A stretch of 20,043 nt of DNA, taken from positions 1-20,043 of the forward strand of contig BBBN01000004.1 in the NCBI GenBank assembly GCA_001311585.1. The letters run 5' to 3'. Source of the stretch: Thermus sp. JCM 17653. GTDB lineage: Bacteria; Deinococcota; Deinococci; Deinococcales; Thermaceae. Positions within the stretch are counted from its first letter, which is position 1; the number at the start of each line of letters is the position of its first letter. The notes under the pieces are model-generated. The model did no database searches. It was not told the origin of the DNA and was given only the letters and a program-made list of their open reading frames with translations. Made by a program: the position numbers and the translations under genes. Shown here in pieces: positions 1 through 9,175 of the stretch.

Positions 1-225
1 AAAGGCCCGGAGGAGGGCCTCGAGGTCCTCGAGAAAGGCCTCGTCCCCCGGGTAAGGGAGCCCCAGGGCCAGGGCGTGGCGGCGGAGGCGGTGGAGGTGG
101 GCCTCGAGCCAAAGGGGTACCCCCCTTTCCACCCGGAGGGTGGTGAAGACGCTCACCCCGTGGTAAAGCAAGCTCTCGGGAAGGGGTTCGGCGAAGGGAA
201 GCCCGTTATGTAAGACCCGCTTCAT
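1..225 (-). CDS. pabC: Aminodeoxychorismate lyase (class IV aminotransferase), N-terminal part
   Basis: Only the first 75 codons are present; the gene runs off the left edge. The protein begins MKRVLHNGLPF and continues with GVSVFTTLRVERG and LEAHLHRL, the typical opening of PLP-dependent fold-type IV enzymes (PabC, IlvE, Dat). The start ATG (223-225) overlaps the TGA of the upstream pabBA gene as ATGA, with GGAGG just before it, so the two are probably translationally coupled. Next to a PabB-PabA fusion the best reading is PabC, which converts 4-amino-4-deoxychorismate to p-aminobenzoate plus pyruvate in folate synthesis. The catalytic lysine lies outside the window, so a branched-chain or D-amino acid aminotransferase is not strictly excluded; context argues against it. 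Confidence 0.8.
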   Translation of the reverse strand, partial: MKRVLHNGLPFAEPLPESLLYHGVSVFTTLRVERGVPLWLEAHLHRLRRHALALGLPYPGDEAFLEDLEALLRAF

Positions 226-2070
226 GCCACCTCCAAAAAGTTGGCCAGAAGGCGCATCCCCCAAGGGGAAAGGAGGCTTTCCGGGTGGAACTGCACCCCA
301 AAGGCCTTCTTCCCGTCCCAAAGGGCCATGGGCACACCCCCTTCCGTCCAAGCGAGGAGGCGCGCCCCTGGGGGCAGCCGCCTCAGGGCCAGGGAGTGGT
401 AGCGGGCAAAGGGGGCCGGGCTGGGAATCCCCGCGAAGAGAGCCTCCCCGGTGTGGAAGATGGCGTGCCCCTCCCCGTGGACGGGGTCCTCCCGGTAAAG
501 CTCCGCCCCCAACACCACCCCCAAAGCCTGGTGGCCCAGGCAGACCCCGAGGAGGGGAAGCCCCTCCTCAAGGGCCCTTTCCGTCCACTCCAGCACCCGC
601 CCGGCGGTGAAGGGGTCCTTGGGCCCGGGCCCCACCACCAGGTGGGTGAAGCCGAAAAACCCGGGGGCCTCCTCCTGGTCCACCACCTCCACCTCCGCCC
701 CCAGGCTCCTCAAGTAGTCCACCAGGTTGTAGCTGAAGGAGTCCCGGTTTTCCAGGAAGAGGACCCGGGCCCGCCTGTACAGGGAAGGAGAGGGCGGGTT
801 CCAGGAGGCCCGCCTTCTCGGGGGCTCGGGGGGCCTTCCCGGCCTTCCCCTCTCCAGGGCGAGGAGGAGGCTTTCCGCCTTATGGAGGGTTTCCTCGTAC
901 TCCCGCTCGGGGTGCGAGGCGATCACCACCCCCGCTCCGGCGGAGAAGAGCACCTCCTCCCCCACCTTCTGGAAGGAACGGATGAGGATGTTGAAGTCCG
1001 CCCCCCTCCCCGAGACGTAGCCCAGGCTTCCCGTGTAGGCCCCCCGGGGGACGGGCTCGAGGTCCCGGATGGCCTCCATGGCGGTGCCCTTGGGCGCCCC
1101 GGTGATGGTCCCCCCGGGGAAGAGGGCGGGGAAAACCCTCCCCAGAGGGGCTTCAGCGTAGGCCTCCACCTCGGAAACCAGGTGCATCACGTGGGCGTAG
1201 CGTTCCACCGTGTAAAGCTCCCGCACCCGCACGCTGCCGGGCCTGGCCACCCGGGCCAGGTCGTTGCGCACCAGGTCCACCAGCATGGCGTGCTCGGCCC
1301 GCTCCTTGGGGGAGGAGAGGAGCTCTACCTCCAGGAGGCGGTCCTCCTCCGGGGTCCTCCCCCGGGGCCTGGTGCCGGCGATGGGCCGGGCCAGGAGCCT
1401 CTTCCCCACCCTTTGGAAGAGCGCTCGGGGCTCCCCGAGACCACCGCCCACCCCTCCCCCTCCAGGAGCCCCATAAAGGGAGAAGGGTTCCGGAGGCGGA
1501 TCCGGGCGTAGAGGGCCAGGGGATCCACCGCCCCCAGGAGGCGGAAGCGGTGGGAGAGGTTCACCTGGTAGACCACCCCGGCGCGGATCCTCTCCTGGAC
1601 CTCCCGCACCCCCTCCAGGAAGGCCTCCCGGGGGAAGTCGGAAACCAGGGGGTGAGGGGGCAAGGGAGGAAGGGGATAGGGCCCGGGCCGCAAAGGGAAG
1701 GAGGGCCTTTCCACGAGCCTCCCCGAGAGGAGGGCGAAGCCTCGGGGTAGTAGTAAAAGGCCGCCTCGGGGAGGCCGGGAAGGGGCTTGCGGGTGGGAAG
1801 GCCCAGGTGGCGGGCGAACTCGTAAGCGAAAAACCCGATCCAGGCGGGAAAGAACCCTCTGCCCAGGCCCTTTTCCAGGTAGGAGAAGACCTCCAGGGCC
1901 TCCCCCACCTGCCGCCCGTCCAGGTAGAGCCGCCCCTCCAGGACCTCGAGGCGGTGCCTGGGCCTGAGGCCCAGAAGGGAAAGCTGGGAGAAGGGCGTCC
2001 TCGGCCCCAAGGACTCCAGGAGGGCGGGTTTTAGCCCCAGGGCCCGGGCCGCGTGGTAAAGGCCAAGCAC
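222..2070 (-). CDS. pabB: Fused aminodeoxychorismate synthase PabB-PabA (two frame breaks)
   Basis: Chorismate-binding domain followed by a class I glutamine amidotransferase in one chain, about 616 aa after repair. It makes 4-amino-4-deoxychorismate from chorismate and glutamine. Chorismate-domain marks are SGSPE, RPIAGTRPRG (about 229-238) and GGTITGAPK (about 320-328). The amidotransferase occupies about 435-616, with nucleophile Cys in GVCLGHQ (about 511) and the His/Glu of QFHPES (about 596/598). An Arg/Pro-rich linker of about 30 residues joins the halves. Two single-base losses break the frame, near 1739 (GAGGCCTTC read as GAGGCTTC) and near 1424. I chose the GTG at 2070 because TATACT lies 6 nt upstream and homology begins there. 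Anthranilate synthase TrpEG is the alternative; ATGA coupling to pabC favours PabBA. The PIAGT motif has Ala where E. coli PabB has Lys. Confidence 0.85.
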
Positions 2071-2076
2071 GTTAGC

Positions 2077-2082
2077 AGTATA
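2077..2082 (-). promoter_or_regulatory. -10 box of the pabBA leaderless promoter
   Basis: TATACT on the minus strand, followed by 6 nt and the GTG start of pabBA at 2070. This spacing puts the transcript start at or next to the start codon, as in leaderless Thermus genes. I see no convincing -35 at 16-18 nt. Confidence 0.55.
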
Positions 2083-2088
2083 GGGGCC

Positions 2089-2118
2089 TTGACCGGAAAG
2101 GGCGCTTCCCCTTAGGCT
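2089..2118 (+). promoter_or_regulatory. Promoter of the leu-ilv operon
   Basis: TTGACC at 2089-2094 and TAGGCT at 2113-2118 with an 18-nt spacer. The expected transcript start is about 2125-2127, which is the ATG of the leader peptide, so the leader would be translated from a leaderless end. It is divergent from and close to the pabBA promoter. Confidence 0.65.
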
Positions 2119-2126
2119 AAGGGCCA

Positions 2127-2174
2127 ATGCGGCGGAGCGTCCTACTACGCCTAAGCCGGGCAGGCCCGGTTTAG
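2127..2174 (+). CDS. leuL: Leucine operon leader peptide
   Basis: A 15-codon reading frame, [15 protein letters not shown], ending in TAG. Three of codons 6-9 are leucine and all three are CTA, a codon rare in the surrounding genes, where CTC, CTG and CTT dominate. It lies between a promoter and a hairpin-plus-T terminator directly ahead of leuC. That is the architecture of a classical amino-acid attenuator: ribosome stalling at the Leu codons when charged tRNA-Leu is short would prevent terminator folding. The role is inferred from layout; leucine leader peptides are established for enteric leu operons. The name leuL is used by analogy. Confidence 0.75.
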   Translation: MRRSVLLRLSRAGPV

Positions 2175-2175
2175 G
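2150..2175 (+). promoter_or_regulatory. Leader hairpin (pause / 1:2-type stem)
   Basis: CCTAAGCCGGG (2150-2160) pairs with CCCGGTTTAGG (2165-2175): 11 bp with one G-U pair and a CAGG loop. It spans the third Leu codon to the stop codon of the leader peptide, so a translating ribosome would melt it. Competing helices exist: GGGCAGGC (2158-2165) with GCCTGCCC (2189-2196), and GGTTT (2168-2172) with AAACC (2206-2210). Either could serve as antiterminator; I cannot decide which. Confidence 0.6.
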
Positions 2176-2193
2176 GAAAGGCTTTGCCGCCTG

Positions 2194-2222
2194 CCCCCGG
2201 GCCCCAAACCCCGGGGGGTTTT
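2194..2222 (+). terminator. Attenuator terminator upstream of leuC
   Basis: CCCCCGGG (2194-2201) pairs with CCCGGGGG (2210-2217) around an 8-nt loop, then G and TTTT (2219-2222). It ends 17 nt before the leuC start. The 5' arm overlaps the segment that can pair with the leader-peptide region, as needed for alternative folding. Confidence 0.65.
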
Positions 2223-2239
2223 GCATGGGGAGGGAGAGA

Positions 2240-3651
2240 ATGGGAAAAACGCTCTACGAGAAGGTCTGGGAAGCCCACGAGGTGAGGAAGCTCCGAAACG
2301 GCCAAAGCCAGCTCTTCATAGACCTCCACCTCCTCCACGAGGTCACGAGCCCCCAGGCCTTCGGGATGCTTCGGGACCTGGGCCTTCGGGTACGCTACCC
2401 CCACCGCACCTTCGCCACCGTGGACCACATCGTCCCCACCCACGACCGCACCGAGCCCTTCCAGGACCCCCTGGCCCAGAGCATGCTGGAGGCCCTCAGG
2501 CAAAACACCCGGGAGCACGGCATCACCTTCTTTGACCTGGGGAGCGGGAACCAGGGCATCGTCCACGTCATCGGGCCCCAGCTCGGCCTCACCCAGCCCG
2601 GGATGACCATCGCCTGCGGGGACTCCCACACCTCCACCCACGGGGCCTTCGGGGCCGTGGCCTTCGGCATCGGCACCAGCCAGGTCCGGGACGTCCTCGC
2701 CACCCAGACCCTGGCCGCCCAGAAGCTCAAGGTGCGGCGGATCAACGTGGAGGGGAGGCTTGCCCCCGGGGTCTACGCCAAGGACGTGATCCTCCACATC
2801 ATCCGCCACCTGGGGGTGAAGGGGGGCCTGGGCTACGCCTACGAATACGGGGGAAGCGCCGTGGAGGCCATGGACATGGAAAGCCGCATGACCCTCTGCA
2901 ACATGTCCATTGAGGGCGGAGCCCGCATCGGCTACGTGAACCCCGACGAGACCACCTTCCAGTACCTCGAGGGCCGCCCCTACGCCCCCAAGGGGCCCGA
3001 GTGGGAGGAGGCCAAGAGACGGTGGCTCGCCCTCCGCTCCGACCCCGACGCCCCCTACGACGACGTGGTCACCTTCCGCGCCGAGGAGATCGCCCCCACC
3101 GTCACCTGGGGCATCACCCCGGGGCAGGCCATCCCCATTGACGGCAGGATCCCCTTCCTGGAGGAGCTTCCCGAGGAGGAGCGCCCCGTGGCCGAGGAGG
3201 CCCTGGCCTACATGGGCTTTAGGCCTGGCCAGCCCATCAAGGGGGTGCCCGTGCAGGTGGCCTTCATCGGAAGCTGCACCAACGCCAGGCTTTCCGACCT
3301 CCGGGAGGTGGCCCGCCACCTCAAGGGGCACAAGGTGAAGAAGGGGGTGCGGGCCTGGTGGTGCCGGGCTCGGAGTGGGTGGCGAGGAAGGCCGAGGAGG
3401 AGGGCATCGCCGAGGTCTTCCGCGAGGCGGGGTTTGAATGGCGGATGCCGGGCTGCTCCATGTGCCTGGCCATGAACCCGGACCGCCTGGAAGGGGACGA
3501 GCTCGCCGCCTCGAGCTCCAACCGGAACTACAAGGGTCGCATGGGAAGCCCCCGGGGCCGCACCGTCCTCATGAGCCCCCTCATGGTGGCGGCGGCGGCC
3601 GTGGCCGGGGAGATCGCCGACGCCCGGGAAGTCTTCGGGATCGGGAGGTAA
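2240..3651 (+). CDS. leuC: 3-isopropylmalate dehydratase large subunit (one frame break)
   Basis: LeuC pairs with LeuD to isomerise 2-isopropylmalate to 3-isopropylmalate through a [4Fe-4S] cluster, in leucine synthesis. The aconitase-type cluster cysteines are visible: GSCTN (Cys346) and CSMC (Cys406, Cys409). [13 protein letters not shown] and [11 protein letters not shown] are further signatures. Repaired length is about 470 aa, normal for the family. The frame breaks at 3354-3355, where GCC CTG GTG appears as GCCTGGTG, a lost C. I chose ATG 2240 (protein [10 protein letters not shown]) over ATG 2225 because GGAGG at 2229-2233 sits 6 nt ahead of it, while 2225 abuts the attenuator T-run. 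LeuD follows after 3 nt. Confidence 0.95.
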
Positions 3652-3654
3652 GCC

Positions 3655-5292
<1,638 letters not shown>

Positions 5293-5301
5293 GATGGGGG
5301 T

Positions 5302-5835
5302 ATGATCCGGCACCGCTTCAGCGCCGAGGACTTCCACCGCATGGCCGAGGCGGGCATCCTGGGGGAGGACGACCGGGTGGAGCTCATCCGGGGGGAGGTG
5401 GTGGAGCTGAGCCCCATTGGGAAGCGGCATGCGTACGTCATGAACACCCTCGTGGACCTCTTGAGCGCCCTACGGAATCAAAGTGTGCTCTCGGTGCAAA
5501 ACCCCCTGGTGCTTTTCCCGGACACCGAGGTCTATCCGGACCTCGCCCTCCTTAAGCCCCCGAGGACCCGGTACCGCGACCGCCTACCTGAGGCCAAGGA
5601 TGCCCTCTTGGTGGTGGAGGTGGCCGAGACCAGCCTGGACCACGACCTCAAGGTGAAGCTCCCCCTCTACGCCCAAGCGGGGATACCCGAGGTCTGGGTG
5701 GTGGACCTGGTGCGGGAGAAGGTGCACGTCTTCCGCCATCCCGAGGGAGAGGGTTACCGGGAGGCGGAGGCCCTCGAGGACGGGGAGCTTTCGGTCCTCT
5801 CGCTGAAGGTGCCGGTCAAGGAGGTCCTGCCGTGA
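5302..5835 (+). CDS. Uma2-family (DUF820) restriction-endonuclease-fold protein, copy 1
   Basis: A 177-aa protein of the Uma2/DUF820 family, which has a PD-(D/E)xK nuclease-like fold. Visible family marks are YPDLALL, LLVVEVAETS and the following KLPLYAQAG, EVWVVDL block; the Asp, Glu and Lys of the presumed active site are present. The biological role of Uma2 proteins is not established; they are abundant in cyanobacteria and Deinococcus-Thermus. It begins 9 nt after the leuB stop. TAAGAT (5290-5295), overlapping that stop, lies 6 nt ahead of the ATG and could be a weak internal -10 box. The second copy starts in its stop codon (GTGA overlap). The frame is intact. Confidence 0.85.
   Translation: MIRHRFSAEDFHRMAEAGILGEDDRVELIRGEVVELSPIGKRHAYVMNTLVDLLSALRNQSVLSVQNPLVLFPDTEVYPDLALLKPPRTRYRDRLPEAKDALLVVEVAETSLDHDLKVKLPLYAQAGIPEVWVVDLVREKVHVFRHPEGEGYREAEALEDGELSVLSLKVPVKEVLP
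5602..5708 (+). repeat. Duplicated 107-bp core of the tandem Uma2 genes (unit 1)
   Basis: This segment aligns without gaps to 6134-6240 with 12 differences by eye (about 89% identity). It encodes the nuclease-like core of both paralogues, so it marks either a fairly recent duplication or gene conversion. Confidence 0.7.
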
Positions 5836-6367
5836 CCCGCCACAAGGTCTCCCTGGAAGAGTTCCACCGCATGGTGGAGGCCGGGGTCTTCCCGGAGGAC
5901 CTAAGGCTGGAGCTCGTGGAAGGAGACCTGGTAGAGATGAGCCTATCGGTCCCAAGCACGCTGCCATCGTGCGGCGGCTCACCGCCCGCTTCGCCCCCTT
6001 GGCCGCCCGCGGCGAGGTCCTGCTTTCCGTGCAAAACCCCCTCGTGGTCGGGTCGTCCGAGCTCTACCCTGACCTCGCCCTCCTGAAGCCCGAGCCCGAG
6101 GGCTACGCCTCCCGGCACCCCAAGGGCCAGGACGCCCTCTTGGTGGTGGAGGTGGCCGACACCTCCCTCCGCTACGACCTCCAGGTGAAGCTCCCCCTCT
6201 ACGCCCAAGCCGGGGTCCCCGAAGTCTGGGTGGTGGACCTCGAGGGGAGGAGGGTCCTGGTCCACCGGAAGCCCGAGGGGGAGGTCTACCAAGAGGTGGA
6301 GGCCCTGGGCCCTGGGGCCGGGCTCGCCTTCCAGGGCGTGGCGATCCCCACGGAGGAGCTTCTATGA
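5832..6367 (+). CDS. Uma2-family (DUF820) protein, copy 2 (one frame break)
   Basis: A tandem paralogue of the preceding gene, about 178 aa after repair, starting with GTG in a GTGA overlap. Shared blocks include LSVQNPLV, YPDLALLKP, DALLVVEVA and KLPLYAQAG, EVWVVDL. The frame breaks at 5942-5943: ATG AGC CCT ATC GGT, matched by SPIG in copy 1, appears as ATGAGCCTATCGGT, one C short. The second half is in the other frame, with Asp, Glu and Lys of the nuclease-like core intact. Its TGA overlaps the next ATG as ATGA. Function unknown; a fresh duplication inside an amino-acid operon is notable. Confidence 0.8.
6134..6240 (+). repeat. Duplicated 107-bp core of the tandem Uma2 genes (unit 2)
   Basis: Partner of 5602-5708 in the second Uma2 gene. 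Flanking sequence of the two genes is clearly less similar than this block. Confidence 0.7.
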
Positions 6368-7098
6368 GAAAGACCCTGATCCTCACCGGGGCGAGCCGGG
6401 GCATCGGGAAGGCCCTGGCTTTGGCCCTCGCCAAGGAGGGCTTTGACCTGGTGCTCAACGCCCGCTCGGAAGGCCCCTTGAAGGCGGTGGCCGAGGAGGT
6501 CCAGGCCCTGGGAGCGAGGGTGGCCTACGTGGCGGGAAGCGCGGGGAAAGCGGAGGTGGCCCACGCCTTGGTGGAAAGGGCCGAGGCCTTGGGGAACTTC
6601 CAGGGCTACATCCACAACGCCGGGGTCCTCCACCCGGGGCCCCTCCTCTTTGAGCTGGCGGAGGAGCTTTTCCTGGAGGTCCTCGAGGCCAACCTCCTCG
6701 CCGGCTACCAGCTCGCCCGCTTCGCCTACCCCGTCCTCAGGCGCCAAGGGGAGGGCCTCGCGGTGTACCTGGGCTCCGGGGCGGCGGAGAGCAACCTGCC
6801 GGGCATCGGGGCCTACGCCGTGGCCAAGGCGGCGGAGGAGCACCTGGCCAGGCAGCTCGCCGCCGAGGCCCCGGAGGTCACCTGCTTCGTCTTCCGCCCC
6901 GGGGTGGTGGAGACGGAGATGCAGCGCCAGGCCCGGGAGGCCCAGGGGAGCGCCGCGGGCGTGCTCCACCGGGTCTTTAGGGGTTACAAGGAAGAGGGGC
7001 GTCTTCTCACGCCAGAAGAGGCCGCCAAGGCCCTGGTGCGGCTTCTCCCCAAGGCCAGGGCCTTCCACGGAAGGATCGCCACCTGGAGGGACGCATGA
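6364..7098 (+). CDS. Short-chain dehydrogenase/reductase (SDR) family oxidoreductase
   Basis: An intact 244-aa classical SDR with a Rossmann fold. The nucleotide-binding TGASRGIG is at 8-15, the structural NAG at 85-87, a catalytic-type Ser around 138 (GSGA), and Tyr151 and Lys155 of YAVAK. PGVVETEM follows as in many SDRs. Asn-Ala-Arg-Ser after the second strand (about 32-35) favours NADP(H), but this is only suggestive. The substrate cannot be read from sequence. The gene is coupled on both sides by ATGA overlaps (to Uma2 copy 2 and to ilvD), so it is co-expressed with branched-chain amino acid synthesis, though a role in that pathway is unproven. Confidence 0.85.
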   Translation: MRKTLILTGASRGIGKALALALAKEGFDLVLNARSEGPLKAVAEEVQALGARVAYVAGSAGKAEVAHALVERAEALGNFQGYIHNAGVLHPGPLLFELAEELFLEVLEANLLAGYQLARFAYPVLRRQGEGLAVYLGSGAAESNLPGIGAYAVAKAAEEHLARQLAAEAPEVTCFVFRPGVVETEMQRQAREAQGSAAGVLHRVFRGYKEEGRLLTPEEAAKALVRLLPKARAFHGRIATWRDA

Positions 7099-8757
7099 GT
7101 CAGACCGGATCAAGAAGGGACTGCAGCAGGCCCCCGCCCGCAGCATGCTCCGGGCGGTGGGGGTGGGGGACGAGGACTTCGGAAGGCCCTTCGTGGGGGT
7201 GGTGAACACCTTCACCGACGGCATGCCCTGCAACTTCCACCTGCGAAGCCTCGCCCTCCACCTCAAGGCCGGGCTCAAGGAGGCGGGGCTTGTCCCCTTT
7301 GAGTTCGGGGCCCCCGCCATCTCCGACGGCATCAGCATGGGCACCCCCGGCATGCGGGCAAGCCTGGTAAGCCGCGAGGTCATCGCCGACAGCGTGGAAC
7401 TCATCGCCCAGGGCTACCTCTACGACGGCATGGTGGCCCTCTCCGCCTGCGACAAGACCATCCCCGGGGGGGCCATGGGGGTGATCCGGAGCGGGGTCCC
7501 CGGCATGGTCCTCTACGGGGGAACCATCGCCCCGGGAGAGTGGCAGGGCCGGAAGCTCACCATCGTGGAGGTCTTTGAGGCGGTGGGGCAAAGGGCCGCC
7601 GGGAAGATCTCCGAGGAAGAGCTTTTGGAGATTGAGCGCCGGGCCATCCCCGGCCCGGGCCTGCGGCGGGCAGTACACCGCCAACACCATGGCCATGGCC
7701 CTCGAGGCCCTGGGCCTCTCCCCCGTGGGCTACAACGCCATCCCCGCCGTCCACCCCGAAAAGGAACGGGCCACCAAGGAGGCGGGGCGGATCCTCGCCT
7801 GGGCCATAGAGCGCGACTGGAAGCCCAAGGACTTCCTCACCCGGAAGGCTTCCTCAACGCCATCGCCGCCGTGGCCGCCACGGGGGGGAGCACCAACGCC
7901 GTGCTTCACCTCCTCGCCCTGGCCAAGGAAGCGGGCGTGGAGCTTTCCCTAGAGGACTTTGACCGGGTCTCCCGCAAGACCCCGGTGATCGCCGACCTCA
8001 GGCCCTGGGGCACCTACACCGCCTGGGAGCTGTATGAAGCCGGGGGGACGGCCCTCGTCTTCAAGCGGCTCCTGGAAGCGGGGCTTTTATACGGTGAGGA
8101 AAAGACCCTCACGGGCCGCACCCTGGCGGAGGAGGTGGAAAGGGCCTACCGGGAAAAGGAGGGGCAGAGGGTGGTCTTCCCCGTGGAAAAGGCCCTCAAG
8201 CCCCACGGAGGCTCGTGGTGCTCAAGGGGAACCTCGCCCCCAAGGGGGCCGTTCTCAAGCTGGCGGGGACGGAGCGCACCCATTTTGAGGGCCCGGCCCG
8301 GGTCTTTGACTCCGAGGAGGCGGCCATGGAGAAGGTCCTGAAGGGGGAGATCCGGCCCGGGGACGTGGTGGTCATCCGCTACGTGGGGCCCAAGGGCGCC
8401 CCCGGCATGCCCGAGATGCTCTCGGTGACCAGCGCCATCGTGGGGGAGGGGCTTGGGCCCGAGGTAGCCCTCCTCACCGACGGCCGCTTCTCCGGGGGCA
8501 CCCGCGGCCTCATGATCGGCCACATCGCCCCCGAGGCCTTCGTGGGCGGGCCCATCGCCCTTTTGGAAGAGGGGGACCGCATCCGGATTGACGTGGAAAA
8601 CCGCCTCCTGGAGGTCCTCCTCCCCGAGGAGGAGCTGGAAAGGCGGAAGGCCCGCTGGCAACCCCGCCCCCCCGCCTTCACCCACGGCCTTTTCGCCCGC
8701 TACGCCGCCCTGGTACGCCAGGCGGACGAGGGGGCCGTATTGGAAGACCCCCTCTAG
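7095..8757 (+). CDS. ilvD: Dihydroxy-acid dehydratase (four frame breaks)
   Basis: IlvD dehydrates 2,3-dihydroxy-isovalerate and -methylvalerate, the common late step of valine, isoleucine and leucine synthesis. Repaired length is 555 aa. The three iron-sulfur cysteines are seen in MPCNFHL (about 46), ACDKTIPGG (about 119) and [11 protein letters not shown] (about 191). [22 protein letters not shown], in parts, marks the C-terminal domain. Breaks: next to the start codon (7098-7099, ATGAGGTCAGAC minus one G gives [10 protein letters not shown] when restored), 7657-7659 (two Gs short), 7849-7850 (one C short) and 8212 (one C short). The ATG overlaps the SDR stop as ATGA. The stop TAG shares the palindrome CTAG with the convergent cytochrome gene. 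Confidence 0.93.
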
Positions 8758-9140
8758 GGCCTTGGGATCCGGTCCGGGGCCAGGTTCTGGCCCCGCTCCT
8801 TCTTGATGTCCTCGGGCCTGAAGGGCTCCCCCTTGGCCTTGAGGAGGGCCATGAGGTGGTTGAGGAGGGCGGCCAGCTCCTCGTCCTTAAGCTGGGCGAA
8901 GCCGGGCATCAGGCCGGCCTCCCCCTTTTTCCCGTAGAGGACCACCAGGACCAGGTAGCGCCGCCCCTCGAGGGTGGCGAAGAGGGGAAGGGCCCCCTGG
9001 AGGCCGGGGTAGGGTTTCGCCCCTTGGGCCCTGTCCCCGTGGCACTGGGCGCAGGTCCTGGCCCAAAGCCCCTCCACCCCTTGGGCGAAGGCCGGAAGCC
9101 CCAAGAGGAGGAGGAGGAGGAGGAGGAGGACCCGCTTCAT
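8754..9140 (-). CDS. Small mono-heme c-type cytochrome, exported
   Basis: A 128-aa protein with an N-terminal signal peptide (MKRV, nine leucines, then GLPAFA with likely cleavage before Gln20) and one heme site CAQCH at 30-34. Met78 in GLMPGF is the likely second axial ligand, and [12 protein letters not shown] matches the C-terminal helix of class I cytochromes c. It should be an outer-face or periplasmic electron carrier; its redox partner is not visible. TATACT lies 6 nt upstream of the ATG and GGAG is close by. It stands 35 nt downstream of potD but has its own promoter, so a functional link to polyamine uptake is not implied. The tail of about 25 residues after the fold is hydrophilic. 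Confidence 0.88.
   Translation of the reverse strand: MKRVLLLLLLLLLGLPAFAQGVEGLWARTCAQCHGDRAQGAKPYPGLQGALPLFATLEGRRYLVLVVLYGKKGEAGLMPGFAQLKDEELAALLNHLMALLKAKGEPFRPEDIKKERGQNLAPDRIPRP
9105..9130 (+). repeat. GAG trinucleotide repeat in the cytochrome signal peptide
   Basis: About 8.7 perfect copies of GAG, read as CTC leucine codons on the minus strand. A slippage-prone tract, but a change of whole units would only alter the length of the hydrophobic core. Confidence 0.8.
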
Positions 9141-9146
9141 GGCTCC

Positions 9147-9152
9147 AGTATA
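9147..9152 (-). promoter_or_regulatory. -10 box of the cytochrome c gene
   Basis: TATACT on the minus strand, 6 nt before the ATG at 9140, in the 35-nt gap after potD. No clear -35 at normal spacing. Confidence 0.55.
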
Positions 9153-9175
9153 GACCCCTTATGCCCAGGGCCTCT

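Noticed and set aside
285..1511. A 408-codon plus-strand frame opposite pabBA
   Set aside because: Antisense shadow with Pro/Gly/His-rich sequence; pabBA motifs are unambiguous on the other strand.
2071..2226. A 52-residue N-terminal extension of PabBA from ATG 2226
   Set aside because: It would run through the leu attenuator and promoter, has no family similarity, and GTG 2070 has a -10 box at leaderless spacing.
2225..2239. ATG 2225 as the leuC start
   Set aside because: It abuts the attenuator T-run, whereas ATG 2240 has GGAGG at proper spacing and gives the [10 protein letters not shown] start seen in LeuC.
2171..3331. A 386-codon minus-strand frame opposite leuC
   Set aside because: Antisense shadow of leuC; no recognisable motifs and no promoter or ribosome site.
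3340..3360. Programmed ribosomal frameshifting at the breaks
   Set aside because: There is no shared slippery heptamer or downstream structure; the sites vary and lie in many unrelated genes.
6650..7094. An open frame that seems to fuse upstream sequence to IlvD
   Set aside because: It overlaps the SDR gene in another frame. One lost G next to ATG 7095 explains why IlvD appears to lack its own start.
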